Source: Klebsormidium nitens
Taxonomy: Eukaryota > Streptophyta > Klebsormidiophyceae > Klebsormidiales > Klebsormidiaceae
DNA: 41,931 bases
Direction: 5' to 3'
Assembly: GCA_000708835.1 (NCBI GenBank)
Contig: DF237655.1
Location: forward strand, 1 to 41,931
The notes under the pieces are model-generated. The model saw only the letters and a list, made by a program, of their open reading frames with translations. It made no database searches and was not told where the DNA came from. Positions within the stretch are counted from its first letter, which is position 1; every line of letters begins with the position of its first letter. This document shows positions 1 through 11,734 of this stretch, one piece after another. The position numbers were made by a program, and so were the translations under genes.

Positions 1-178
1 CCTAAAACCCTAAAACCCTAAAACCCTAAAACCCTAAAACCCTAAAACCCTAAAACCCTAAAACCCTAAAACCCTAAAACCCTAAAACCCTAAAACCCTA
101 AAACCCTAAAACCCTAAAACCCTTAAACCCTTAAAACCCTAAAACACTAAAACCTTGAAACCCTAAAACCCTAAAACC
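1..178. repeat. Telomeric repeat array (CCCTAAAA / TTTTAGGG)
   Basis: The first 120 bases are about fifteen near-perfect 8-base units of CCCTAAAA. From about 121 to 178 the units degenerate (CCTTAAA, CACTAAAA, CCTTGAAA) before unique sequence begins. The C-rich strand reads 5' to 3' inward from base 1, as expected at the left end of a chromosome, so base 1 lies inside a telomere. The 8-base TTTTAGGG unit is the Chlamydomonas-type repeat, not the 7-base TTTAGGG of most plants. Confidence 0.97.
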
Positions 179-963
179 CCGATTTTTGCGGAAAATGACA
201 GCCCATAAAAATTCCGTCCCCCGGAATGCGTACCGGTACGTTCACCACAATACCCTAAAACCCTAAGGAGCCCTGAGAGCAAGAGAGTGGATTTCCATCA
301 TCAGCTCTCTCGGCCGTGGATATATCTTCGTGAATCGTATCGGACGATTCCAATCGTGCAGAAATCGGCACTCGAGTCTGATCGACATCTGCGCCGGGGA
401 AGCCACGGATGTGTCCCGACTTCCCCGTTACAACTTGCAAGCATCAACCGGTGTGGCGAACCTGCAACGATCACCATTGCGCGGCGCTGCCCAGCCATGC
501 AAGTTTCTTCCAGCTCTCCGAAGATACCCGGTTCGCACTACCGGCCAAGGTAGAAATGTCTATAAGGTACCTACCGGGAGGAAAGTTCCGGCGTTCCAGT
601 CATCGAAAGAAAAGCACACCCCGGCTCCGGGCAGATGGAATCAGGGTGCAAACAAATCACAAGCAGAGGCCCGGTGACCGGATCAAGAGCAACGGTTTTA
701 TCCGAGTCAGCCAGATCCTTAAGAGTTCCTCATCGACTGTTGGTCACATGAGACCCCTACAGGTTTCCGTGCGATGTGGAGGATGAAGCAAAGGAAGAGA
801 TGGGGAAGGGGTTTCGAGGACGTAGGGTTGCACTTGCATTAGAACGACACGAAAGGGGGCGCGAGCTGGAATTGGACCCACTCTGCAGGGGGGAGGGGAA
901 GAGCGCGGCTCGTATAGCTGCTGGACATCGCGAACTTTTGAATTCGAATTGAGCTCCAGCACA
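179..963. other. Subtelomeric spacer, no gene recognised
   Basis: Moderately GC-rich unique sequence lies between the telomere and the first gene. Several overlapping open frames of 60-125 codons run on both strands, but none has a recognisable domain, codon pattern or splice structure. Apart from two leftover telomere-type units near 253-267, no repeat was seen. The right end must contain the promoter and 5' UTR of the gene starting at 964; no TATA box is evident. Confidence 0.6.
253..267. repeat. Isolated pair of telomere-type units
   Basis: ACCCTAAAACCCTAA lies 75 bases inside the end of the continuous array, in the same orientation. It is separated from the array by unique sequence, so it is either a remnant of an older telomere/subtelomere boundary or a healed break. 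Confidence 0.85.
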
Positions 964-3900
964 ATGAATGTAGGGCAGGTGGGAGGGGCACAGAATCCTG
1001 TGCAAGAGCTGGCTTCGCCTTTAGCATTGGCCCCGGGGTTGCAAGGTCCGCCTGGCAGTGCCAAGAAAACTAAAACTCCAAAGACTCCAGGAGAACCTAG
1101 GAGCAAATTAAGAACTGAAGGCGGGTATTTGTCAGTCTATGACATTATCAACTTAGTTCTGGAGAAGGAGCCAGGATCAGATGCAAGGGACCGCTTTAAG
1201 GGTTACAGGTAGGCTGCAGACCAATGTTTTCCACTTATCCTGCTCATTGTTTGCATTGTCTTGGTTGATTACTTATGGAGGTCGTCTGAGCTGAGCATTG
1301 CAAAGACTGACGTGCCTTAACCAACTGGAGCTTAGGCTGATTCTTTTGTACAATCTGCCCTTGGACAGAGATGGAGACAAGAAGCTGCTGGACCTGCCGC
1401 GCATTGCCTTCTCCGGCAAGCATGAGAGCCCCGCCCTCAGCAAGTGGGACGAGCTGGAGGCGCTGCTCAAGCACGTTCAGGACCCAGGTAACCAACCCAC
1501 AATTGCAGGATTAGACAAGAGAGATCAAAGCTTTGTTGCTGCAATGCACGACCGTGGGCCAGGTCTGTCAGAACCTGGTTCTTGGACAGCGTGCTGGGGT
1601 GCAAAGGAACAGCATCGCTTCCCAGCTGCGATTTGAATCGCCATCTTGTGAGAGAGAGGTTTCTGACGAGCTGGAGAGCAAGTCTGCTCGCTATATTCTA
1701 TGTGAACCTCTGCTAGTCTGGTGGGAAGCAATTCCAGTGCCATTGGCTTCTCCTGTGCCCATTCCTGCGGGTCCCTTGCTGCCTGCAGCCAAGGTGCTCA
1801 AGTTTCGGCTGACATACAAGAAGGACCTGGAGGCGGTGCTCGGGCCGGAGCCGGCCACCAATGCCGCCAACCTGGCCGCCTTCGGGCTGCTGCAGGGCAA
1901 CTACTGCCCGGGGCAGGGAGGTACAGCCTGCGGCCGCATGCTTGCCTTCCCATTCCAGCCAGTCTGATCTGCTGTTGGTGGGCCTTCAGTTTGACAACAT
2001 TCGCAGCATTACTGAGTTGTGTGAGGGCTCTTCGTTGCAAACATGGGCATGAAGCATACACATGGATGCAGGGTACTGGACCACCCCACAAAAGGGGTTG
2101 TGTGATCGGTCCGGTGTGAAGGTCGTGGAATCACGCCGCGCTGCGGGCCTGACCTGCCCTGTGCTGTGGGTGCCTGGCAGGCAACCCCGACAGCTACATT
2201 GCGAGCCTGCCCAACCTGGGCGCGTTTCTGGCGTTCAAGCGGAGCCTGGAGTACGAGACGGTGACGGTGTACAGCGCGTGGATGACCAGCCGCCGCTCCG
2301 AGTTCCTGTACGTCAAGTACCGCTGTAATCCAAAGCTCAAGGTCAAGTGCGCCGCGCGCATCATCGCCAGGATCCCGTACGCGGAGGCATCGGAGCGGCC
2401 GCCCCCGCCGAAGCAGGCCATTGCGGCACCCAAGGAGGAGGTGCCTGCTGTCATCAACGTCAATGAGGTACGCGGAAAACCAAGGGGGCCCGCTTTGTGT
2501 TCACCAAGGAGCAGCCCCGTTGCTCTTGCCAGCATCTTGGAAGCACTAGCTACTGCATTGCGGTGCAGTGCGGTGCTTTACCTGTAGGCCATGGTCTTGC
2601 TTCTCTCTGCCGTCTAGCTGTGTCCCCCGTGTTCCTGCGCCCCCTGCGCTCCCTATGTTGAGCGGCTGGCGCGTGTCTGGTGCGTGCAGCTGAGCCTGGA
2701 GCGCGGGCCCATCACGGTGGAGCTGGAGGTGGGCCACGAGGGCCATGTGCCGGGCAGCGCGGCGGACGTGGAGGCGCTGCCGGTGGACGACCGCGTGAGC
2801 GACCGCCTCAAGGAGCTGGCCAAGGAGGGCCACGACTGGAAGAGCATCCAGCAGCAGCTGCACGCGCTGGGGGGGGCCATCGTACAGCAGGAGGCGGCGC
2901 ACGACGCAGCGCAGGTCAGCGCAACCGGGGGGGGCCAAGCGGCGCGCAAGATGTGCGAGAATCGCAAGGCAGCTTGAAGCCGGCGTCGTGATTGGAAGAA
3001 AGTGCGGGCACGTCAATGCAGCTCCCACCATGTTCCATTGAGCTACGTTCTCCTAGGCGGCGTATGGATCATGAGGAGTCAGGCACAGGCGTCATATAAA
3101 GTCTGTGCCTGTTTCCAACCTGCTTGTTTCGCCTTTGTGAGCTGACGTGTTCCAGTGTTGTACAGAATGCGAAGCGCTTCTTTCCGGACGAGAAGACCAT
3201 CAAGGCGCAATTGGTCGTGGAGGGTCGCAAGCAGCGCGATGAAATCTGTAAGCCCTGCCGCAGCTGCCCTTGGTGTCGGGAAGCGTGTTGAGCGCTGTTC
3301 CAATCCGGAGGTTTCAAGCAACCTCTATTTCGAGATGCTTCTGTTCGAACGGCACTTTCTGATGGGTGAAGGTTTCTTCGTTTGCCCTCCTCATTGGAAT
3401 ATCAGGAGTGCCTCTCTAGATCAGCCTCGTGCAATGTATCAGCGGCTCTCCGTATTGAATGCAAGCAGCGGGATGGGACCCTCCCGCGCTTTTGATGTCC
3501 TCCGACCGCCACAGAAGCATGCTCTTCGTAGTTATCCAGAAACCGGAAGGGACCCTGGGCGGACGCTGCTGATGATGCATAGGACTTCGCTTCAGAGGAT
3601 CAATCCCGTAGCTACACGGTGGTGGTGAATTCAGTGAAAGTCACAGGCGCATGCGTCGTTGTGGGCGGCCGGTAGCGGCTGCCCGTTTCTGGCACTAACA
3701 TGCGACCTCTGCATTTCCCCCCTGGCAGCCAAGGCGGCGCAGCACTGGAGCAAGTTCCGCGCGCACCTGTCGCTGCTGCACGCGTGGTCGGTGCTGGCGC
3801 CCAAGGAGACAGCGCGCACCGCACTGGCGCGCGTGGAGGACATCGTGGCGTTCCTGCAGCCGCACCTGGAGAACGTGCAGGGGGCGCCGCTGCAGGGGCA

Positions 3901-4099
3901 GGACAGCCTCGCGCCGGGCCTGGTGCACGAGCCGCAGGCCAAGCCCAAGAAGCGCAAGGGCGACGGGGACGCCGGGGGGGGGGCAAAGAAGCGGGGGCGC
4001 AAGAAGAAGGAAGAGGAGGTCAAGATTGACGTCAACACGCTCCCACACATGCACGATGACGTGCAGATCAGTGAAGCACAAAGTAACCAATGGGTCTAG
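964..4099 (+). CDS. Unrecognised basic nuclear-type protein, 7 exons, CARF-like hints
   Basis: Seven exons join in phase: 964-1208, 1336-1487, 1789-1920, 2181-2467, 2690-2914, 3166-3247 and 3729-4099, giving 497 residues. The start is the first in-frame ATG; the frame stays open a little upstream but without an ATG. I do not recognise the family with confidence. The N-terminal third carries a conserved-looking block (YLSVYDIINLVLEKEPGSDA, then GYRLILLYNLPLDRDG). Around residues 285-375 there is DRLKELAKEGHDWKSIQQQL followed by AKRFFPDEKTIKAQL. This resembles the spacing of CARF/ALS2CR8-like DNA-binding proteins, in which a short helical repeat precedes an R-[FY]-[FY]-P motif; the likeness is weak. 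The C-terminus is Lys-rich with an AT-hook-like KKRGRKKK near residues 460-470, suggesting nuclear DNA or RNA binding. Intron 5 uses a GTCAGC donor. It is the gene nearest the telomere. The exon structure is well supported; the function is unknown. Confidence 0.72.
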
Positions 4100-5817
4100 C
4101 GAGCACTAACGGCTCCAAGGTAGCTGCTTTGTTGTATGTACGGTTTTTTCTAGTCCCTAAAGCTTGAACGAAGCACGTTTGGTAAGGTTATATCATGTAA
4201 CAAAGTTATATATCCCTGGAGTAGCCAATTAAGTTCTGATGCAAGTGGTAGTAGTACGATGACATTTGATCCGAAATCCCGGTTGCCTGTGACGTCGAAA
4301 TGGCAGTGATACTTGTGGCTCACCATAGCGCCAGATTAGGCCACATGCACAAGTCGCGTAGAGGTGCATTATAAATATAAGTCAGGGCGGCCACAATTAT
4401 AGTCCTAGTGGTCGAATGCTTCTCAGCCCCCATGGTATCTCAGGTGCGCCGGTTAGCATGCCATGCGCTCGAGTTCGGTCTAAAACCTGTGATTGAGAGG
4501 GACGGGCTCAGATCAAGCAGACTAACAATAAGGCATGAGGGTCTTGCATGATTTTGAGCGCGGCGCCGCTCCGCATTATAGCATCCCGGCCGGCGGCAGT
4601 TCGATCTACAGTATCTTGGGAACAATTCGGCCCCACCGGTCCGAGTCGAAGCTGGATTCAGGACTTATTCCGAGTTCTTGATCATGCCATTCAATGAGGT
4701 CATATGGATGCGCATTGTTCAAGATATAAGCTGTAGATCAGACTTGTACATACATATGTATACGTTAGCTATAGCCGGCGGCCCTAGCTAGCGCTTTGAA
4801 ACTATACAGTGGATCGAGTTTTAATATTCTAAAATTAATCAACCATCGTGCATGCACATCATGCCTATACTGCAGATCAATATATTCGCGAAGTAGTCGA
4901 TCATTGAATTGTTCATCATGCATGTGCATGTACGTACGTCATATGTTTCAATTTTCTTAGCTTTTAGAGTCAAGTTCCGGCCAATATATATACGTATATG
5001 CCATGAGTCGGAAGCCTAGAGCTAGCTATATATGGCTGCCAATTCAATGATCATGGCTAGCTGTATATACGGAGCGTGCCAGTGATCGAATAGACCATGA
5101 GTCCGACCACGATATCCTGTCCGGCCGGTCCCAGCAGCGTCGGACATCCGTCGCATCGATCAATGGCATAACATATTGTTATGATGCATTGCAAGACAGA
5201 CGGTTACCCGGTGAGCCAGCGTCATCAAGTATATACGGCGAGTCCCGCCGGGCCGAACCAGCTAATTTGCGTCTTATTGCCTTAGTTCAAACGAGGAGTA
5301 TGTTCGTGTACAAGTTTCATTGAGTAGCTAGCTGTGCCGCCCGGCACCGGCATCGCGGTCTGCACAGCATTGTGGGACCGCTAATCGAGTTCACGAAATA
5401 AGTGAACGTGGTCCCAGGTCCTTCAACAAAACGAAGCTGTTCAAGGCGAGTCTAGCTGTTGGGATCGGATGAGTTAAGGTAACCACTTGTGTCGAGTGTA
5501 AAATTACAGCTCAAATCTCCTCAATAATCCATCAGCACCGAAAAGTCCGATCGTGTCAAGACGACTCGAATCTCGAGCTAAGCAACGTTCCCATGCATCT
5601 GCAATGCTAGCAGCATGCCGCAACCTGCCGCTTCAATCTTCGGTTACTCGCTCTTGAGTAGACTCATAGCTAGAACGTTGAACGCTAGCGAGGTCGGCTA
5701 TACCGATCGAGGGGCTTTGGTTTCCAATCTGAAACAACGAGGGTTGTAAACACGTGCGAGAAAGACAACGGTGAGTAGCTGGCATAGGCGGGTGGCTGTG
5801 GCGGTGGCGGTGGTGCG
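4100..5817. other. Convergent intergenic island rich in palindromic words
   Basis: This is 1.7 kb between two converging 3' ends. It is AT-richer than the genes and dense in self-complementary words: GCTAGC, AGCTAGCT, TGCATGCA, GTACGTAC, CATATG, TATATATA and TCGATCA, especially at 4720-5060. A TATAAATA lies at 4370-4377, but no credible gene follows it. The reverse complement of TGTAA (TTACA, 5504-5508) lies about 310 bases past the GMPPA stop. No long ORF, tRNA or mobile element was seen. Confidence 0.75.
4196..4200 (+). terminator. Candidate polyadenylation signal TGTAA
   Basis: TGTAA lies 97 bases after the TAG of the gene ending at 4099. This is the usual chlorophyte poly(A) word and distance. 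It is the only stop codon in the window with this word close downstream on its own strand, so it may be chance. Confidence 0.4.
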
Positions 5818-8800
5818 TCAGAGGATGATCTCCTCGCGCACCGTGCGTGAAAGCGACTTGTGCGGCAGCACGATGCAGTTGACCACCACCACCTCGTCCT
5901 CCACCACGTTGTCCTCGCCTGCACACCGCCACCGCCACCGTCAGCAGCGCCGCTGACGACCGGGAGGGAAGGAGGAGAGCATGAGGAATCATTCACGACA
6001 ACATACAATCAGTGGCCCTCTACGCTCGGACGCCTGTGTGGGCCAGGCCGCATCGCGCTTAAGGACACATGCCGAAGGGGCCCTTACCCAGGATGGTAAT
6101 CCCCAACTTGGCCTCGTAGTCGCCAGCGCCCTGCACGAGGCAGCCAAGAAGCGGCTCAGCGAAGAGCATACACGTCAGACATGCCGGGCCAACGAGCCTT
6201 CCCATGCCGCGGGACTGGCTGCAGTGACGGTTAGTAGTGGTGTGCGGCGGCTTACTTGGACGCGGGACCACCGGCCGATGGTGGACTTCCAGCCGACGAT
6301 GGAGTGCATCACACACGCGTTCTCCTGCAAGCACGCGGGCCAGTATGTCAGCTCCGAACTAGGCCGGAGATGAGGCGGAAACGGCACAGGCAGGCGTGTG
6401 CGCGGGGATGCACAGGCGGTGTCCCGGACTCGTGGCTGCGCCCGACGTGCTGCTGGAGACCATCGTCCTGGGGCCCGCTACGTTACCTCGCCTCTTTGTC
6501 TCGCTGCTTTTACCTCATGGGTGTCAATACGGATACTCGTCCTGTCCAAGAGGGGGCGAGATAGGGACTGATTGTCCGCGCAGTCAAGGGACATCATCTG
6601 GCGCAGGAGAATGTTTGCCTTTCAGTCAGCATTGCGGAAGGTCTGCCCAGGTGTCAGTCACTTCTGCTCAGACTAACAAAGGAGCGTGGCCCCGAGGAGC
6701 AGTTGGCAGGGTCGCTGTGCGCGCACCTTGATTTCGACGTCGTCCAGGATGATGCAGCTGATGAGGCGCACCCCCGCGCCGATGCGCGCGTTGGCCGCCA
6801 CCGCCACGTTGGGGCCCAGCTGCAGCACAGCAGCGCACGTCACACCGTGGCCACGTGCCAGGAACCCCAGCAGGGACTGGGTCACGCAGCGAAAGATTCC
6901 ACGAGGCTGCACGAGTGGTGCCCAATGTCTGCCGCGACGAGGCAGCTGTTCGCAAGGGCGCATCAACACGGCTGACAGCAGCGGGCGGGGTCTGACCTTG
7001 GCGGAGGGGTGGATCTTGGCCGAGGGGTGCACGTAGACGTCGCCGACGATGGCGGCCTTGCCCGGGCCGTCTCCTGAGGCCAGCAGGCCGGGGTTTGTGC
7101 GGCGGTACTGCGCCAGGTACAGCCCGGAGCACCGCAGCGCCATGCTGCACAAAGCACGCCACGCAGGTCAGCCACGCCGAGGCGGCTCCAGGAGAAATGG
7201 GAAATGGCAACCTCTCCAGCCCAGCTTGGCAGAGGCATGCCCAGGTGTGTCAGAGAGCGGTCGCGAATGGGCTGCCCGTGGTGGAGGCAGCTTCCTGTCC
7301 ATGCTCTGCGATACTGCAAGTTCCAGCGTCTCGTGCGGGTGGTTCCTCTGGCCTCTCACCCGGGCGTCTTGATCTGCTCCCAGAAGTCGAGCGTCTCGTA
7401 CACGTACAGCTGGCGCTTGCCCGCCAGCGGCGTCAGCACGTCTTGGTCCAGCCGGATGAACTCCGCTGCCGAGCCCCTGCACACACGCTCACACCCGCTC
7501 AGTCACCAACCACTGCAGAGACACGGCCCCCGACAGGCCTCCACCGGCCGAAGTGGCAAACACGCCAACTTCTAGCGACTCACAATCAAGTATACTGCAC
7601 AGCATGTTCCAAAGAACGGTGTTGCTTGCAGCATTTCCTAGGTCTGTGGAGCGGCTGCGTCACAACCAAGGTACTGTTGAGAAGGTGTACGCCGGCTAAC
7701 CTGGTGGTGCTGGCAGTGGCGAGGACCTCGAAGCTGGAAGCGCGCTTCAAGCTCGCTGCACGTGCCACGAAGCAGGGGGCGTCACACAGCCAGCCAGAAC
7801 GTCATATCCGGGACATGTCAGCAATACGCTATGAAGATATGGAGCAAAACAAATTCCCGAAGCAAACCAGACTTCACGCATTTCGGCTGCTCTTGATCTG
7901 CCAAATAAATGTAAGTATTCCATGGTCTGAAATCGTTACAGCTGGGCAGATCCCAGCTCAGCCTGTCCTGACGCGTCGCTGCGGGGCCTCACCGGTGTCC
8001 CTCTTGAAGGTGGAGACGGAGCTGATGTGGTCGAAGAGGCTGGACGAGAAGACGTACACGCCGCAGTTGATGAGGTCGCTCACAAACGTCTCGGGCTTCT
8101 CCGTGTAGTGCAGCAGCTCCTTGGTCTGCGGGTCCGCCACCAGCTCCCCAAACTCGGCCGCCTTCTCCTTGGACACCTTCTTCACCAGGATCGTGCCCAG
8201 GCCCCCGCGCGCGCGCTGCGCCTCTGCCCGCACGCACTGACCAGTCAGCACGCCGGCTCACACCATACCAAGTCAGATTATGACGTCAGGAAGCTTGGAC
8301 AGGCTTGGGTGCGCCTATCTTACAACGAGTGTTCCACATCAAGAAGGGCAGGGCGGGCATAGGCAGTCTCACGAAGGACTCGTTGGCAGTTAGAAAAGAG
8401 GCTGCGGGGCATCGTGCTTGGAGGGGCAGCCAGAGGTTGCGGGCCCACCTTGCAGCTCTGCGAGGGGGAAGCTGCAGCAGACATCGCAGTTGAGAACAAA
8501 CAGCATGTCCTGCACACAAAGACACCGGGCAGCATGTGAAGAGCGCAGCCAGTACGTGCTCGGCGGCCAGGAGAGGAAGCCCTCAACTCCCTGTCACTGC
8601 AACCAACAGGTTTGCATCCAGGTCCTCAGCGGATGGCACACTTTGAAGAAGAACGTGTCACTATCAGATCTGTTGAGTTGAATGCAAACAAAATGCATGT
8701 AAAGTCGGAGGCGAGGCTCTGAGATCTGGTGGTGGCACTAACTGGGTCATCTTCCATGATGATGTCCTTGAAGTGGCTGAGCCCCCCTGCGGAGCCGCGC

Positions 8801-9867
8801 GCCTTGTCCTCCTTCAAGTATCTGCGCATCACCCCACGCACAGTCAGCACAGCGCGGCGCAGGCAACAGCCCCCAGTGCCACACTGGCTCCAGGCAGTGG
8901 GCACACTGGCCCTTGCCTGTTTGTCCTGCTGGGCCTCAGGGAGTGGCGGCCAGCCCTGGCTGAGCCCTAGAGGCACAAAGTGCAAGAAGCGCGCCAAGCT
9001 GGTGGTTTGCAGGGCAGGGGGGCGGTGGCTCACCTGACGGGCACCTTGAGCTCAGTGGAGAGCGCAGACACGTAGAGCTGGAACTCCTTCTCCTCGTAGA
9101 AGCCCACCAGGTAGATGTGCACCAGGTCGGGGACCTGCAAGGCGGGACACACTCAGGGATGCTGCGGGACTGGGCCAGAGACGCTGAGAGCCGGAGTCAA
9201 GCTAGCAGTCTCCTCACCCAGCTTGGATAGAAGGATCACGTTTAAGCACAGAATCTATGAAGTGTCACATCAAGTCACAAATTGACCCTCGATGGGCAAC
9301 AACGTGAGGTCAATGCAGTAGTTGAATCTGCAAGACAAATGAAGCGATACTTCAAGATCTGCATTTGTTGGAGCTTCATCAGCACTCACCTTTTTACAGG
9401 CCTGGATGGGATGATGCACCATGGGTTGGCCAGCCAGTGGGAAGATGGGCTTGGCGACATTGAAGGAGAGGGGCCGGAAGCGGGTGCCTGCATTCCGCCG
9501 CAGGCAATCCCCATCATGGATCCACAAATCCCTCTTGCAAAATCCACACCTTGTCCATCAATCCATCAACCAACAGACAAACAAGGCTGAGGTGTTGCGC
9601 AAGTTTCTGAATTGCAACCCTCACAAAGAGTGCTCAATATAGCGCAAGTTGGCCAATCCCCAATGCCTATGCTGTACAGCCAGACAATCACAGCCACACA
9701 TTCTTACACTGTCACGGCAGTCATTCCTCCATCGAGCTGGCAGTTGAGAGTGCATTCTGCTGATCACCTGAAACTTTGCCAGCCCCGCATTGGCGGCAGC
9801 TGCTAAATTATTGACACTCACCTTTCGTTGGCCCCCCAACCATGATAATCGCCACAGAGCGCGTCAT
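5818..9867 (-). CDS. GMPPA: GDP-mannose pyrophosphorylase-like subunit, GMPPA/KONJAC type
   Basis: At least twelve exons, in transcript order: 9822-9867, 9390-9487, 9034-9134, 8743-8821, 8449-8509, 7993-8223, 7360-7476, 6997-7144, 6727-6819, 6256-6324, 6088-6130 and 5818-5918. The N-terminus carries the nucleotidyltransferase signature [13 protein letters not shown] (residues 9-21, split across exons 1 and 2), then [13 protein letters not shown], and [20 protein letters not shown] in exon 6. Exons 8-12 encode left-handed beta-helix hexapeptide repeats ([47 protein letters not shown]). The end ([12 protein letters not shown], then EEIIL) matches the family. GMPPA proteins regulate or assist the catalytic GMPPB/VTC1 enzyme that makes GDP-mannose in the cytosol; Arabidopsis KONJAC proteins do this. 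Exons 6 and 7 do not join in phase, and about ten residues expected there are absent, so a small exon is probably missing from the model. The gene is divergent from TIC20. Confidence 0.93.
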
Positions 9868-10600
9868 CTTCTCAAAGTCCGGGCACCTCTTAAGCAACTG
9901 TGGTTCCTTTGACCACGCCGATCAGACTTCTTTGGGTAGACGAAGTTTCCCGGCAGATCAACAATGGTTGCTCGTAGCGACCTCACAGGGTAAACCAGAG
10001 CCAATGTGCGAGCCAGGGCGCAAGAGATCAATGTTCCAGTGGCTGGTGATTGAACACCCGACAATGATGACAATGTCACTGTCAGTCGCCTTGCTCAGAA
10101 CTCCAGAGCTGAAATCATTTGCGCGTTGCACTGGCAGGGAACTTGAAGCAGGTTCACTTCGTCAAAGTGCTTCGTTTCGACTCAACCTGACCGGGCCTCG
10201 GACGAATACCTTTGAATATTCTGGCCGAGATTCTGACACTTTCCACACTTCAATACTCAATACATATATTCTTCAGTTCAAATGACAAACCGTTGGTGTC
10301 AACGACGTAAGGTCCCGTAATTGTAGGAAGATGTCATAGAAAGCTGAGCCGTGAGTCGTGACTGCACTTCTTTCTTAGTCTTTGTCATCAGCAAATTCTT
10401 CGATAGAATTTGTCAGCTGCCTTGAAGTTGGTGTAGTTTTGGTCGAACAAGAGCGCGTGCAAGCGGCTGCAGGTGGCAGTTGTGCATGCTTGGAGGGCTA
10501 TCAGACAGGAGTGGACTGCTGAAGAGCCTCGCAGACTCGTACGTTGGGGCTGCCCATCGCTGCATTCTTACGCTCACCGATTTGACACAGTCTGTTTGTC
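9868..10600. promoter_or_regulatory. Divergent promoter spacer, GMPPA / TIC20
   Basis: 733 bases separate the two start codons, which point away from each other, so both promoters and 5' UTRs must lie here. Open frames in it (for example + 9842-10285) have no domain and overlap GMPPA exon 1 in antisense. No TATA box or strong repeat was seen. Confidence 0.65.
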
Positions 10601-11734
10601 ATGGCGTCCACTGCAGCCTGCCAGAGCCTGCTGCCTGCTCTGTCTGGCACGCAGCCGCGCTCCCCTGCTGTGGCCGCCCTCCGCCCTGATCCCTGCTGCC
10701 AGCTCCCGTGCAATGCTGCATCATGGCACAGCAACCGGGTGCGGCATAGGCTGCAGACGCAGGCACGGATTGCGACTGTGAGCTGCGCGCCGCCCGCCGC
10801 GGCAGCATTGTCCTCCTTGTCCTCGCTCAGTGCTCCGTCCCACCTAGCAGCCCTGAGCCACGGGCCCTGTTTATCCCCACGCAGCGGCACGCCCTCGGGG
10901 CGGCAGATAGAGGCGCGGCGGCGCGAGGAGGGCATTGAGCCGGCGCAGCGCGTGGTGGCGGGGCTGGCGTACCTGCTGCCGCTGCTGGACGGCATTCGCT
11001 ACGGGCGCTTCCTCTTCCAGCAGTACCCCTTCACGGAGGTCGTGCTGCAGCCCATCCTGCCGCTGGTGCAGCTGTACAACAGCGTGCCCTTCTCCTCCCT
11101 CGTCGCCTTCTTCGCGTGAGCCCACTCGTCACAACTGTCGCTTAAGCCCTCATGCAGGTGGTGCCAGTGATGCTTGCCCAACTTGCCCAACCTTCAGCTG
11201 GGGCCGCATCTTGAAGTATACCACCACTGGCGCCGTTGCTCAATTTCACTGAATCTTGCCTCACAGCCTAATCCTGTAGGTCTTTAGGCACCAGTCTGTA
11301 ACTGCACCATTTTGCGATGATCCTTGTCCCTTCGAAGACCTTCTATGAGAAGCATCGTGCCGCAATCTTTGACGGACCGGTGGCCAATTTTGGCGCCACC
11401 TGGTGCGCCCCCTGGGGTTGACTCGTGTGCTGCTGGGCGCGGGTCGTGCAGGCTGTACCTGCTGGTGGTGAACAACCCGCGGTACTCGCGCTACGTGCGC
11501 TTCAACTGCTACCAGGCCATCCTGCTGGACATCCTGCTCATCCTGCCTGGCCTCGTGGAGCGCAGCTTCAGCCCCTCCGGTGGCGCGGGCCTCGAGGCGC
11601 TCATCCTGTTCTACAACACCGTCTTCCTCTTCATCTTTTCGTGCTTTGCCTTCGGCTCCATCTCCTGCCTCCTTGGCAAGGAGCCCCGCCTGCCGGTTGT
11701 GGCAGATGCGGCGGATGCGCAAGTGCCATTCTAA
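10601..11734 (+). CDS. TIC20: Chloroplast protein import subunit TIC20 (TIC20-II-like)
   Basis: Two exons, 10601-11115 and 11452-11734, join inside an Ala codon in FFALYLLVV, giving 265 residues. About 110 N-terminal residues rich in Ala, Ser, Pro and Arg with few acidic residues act as a likely plastid transit peptide (MASTAACQSLLPALSG at the start). The rest is the four-helix Tic20 domain: AYLLPLLDGIRYGRFLFQQY, LQPILPLVQLYNSVPFSSLV, YSRYVRFNCYQAILLDILLI and FLFIFSCFAFGSISCLLGKE, ending PRLPVVADAADAQVPF. YGRFLF.QYP, SRYVRFN..QA and P.VADAA are what I remember of the TIC20-II branch. Tic20 is a core channel-forming subunit of the inner-envelope TIC translocon. This family fixes the organism as plastid-bearing. 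It is transcribed away from GMPPA, and its 3' end faces the TraB gene. Confidence 0.93.

Noticed and set aside
4370-4377. TATAAATA as a promoter for an unseen gene
   Set aside because: No ORF with coding character or RNA gene follows on either strand; AT-rich islands give such words by chance.
7095-8108. 337-codon open frame on + strand across GMPPA exons 6-8
   Set aside because: It is antisense to well-conserved GMPPA exons and crosses their introns. GC-rich codons lower stop frequency on the other strand, and no domain is present.
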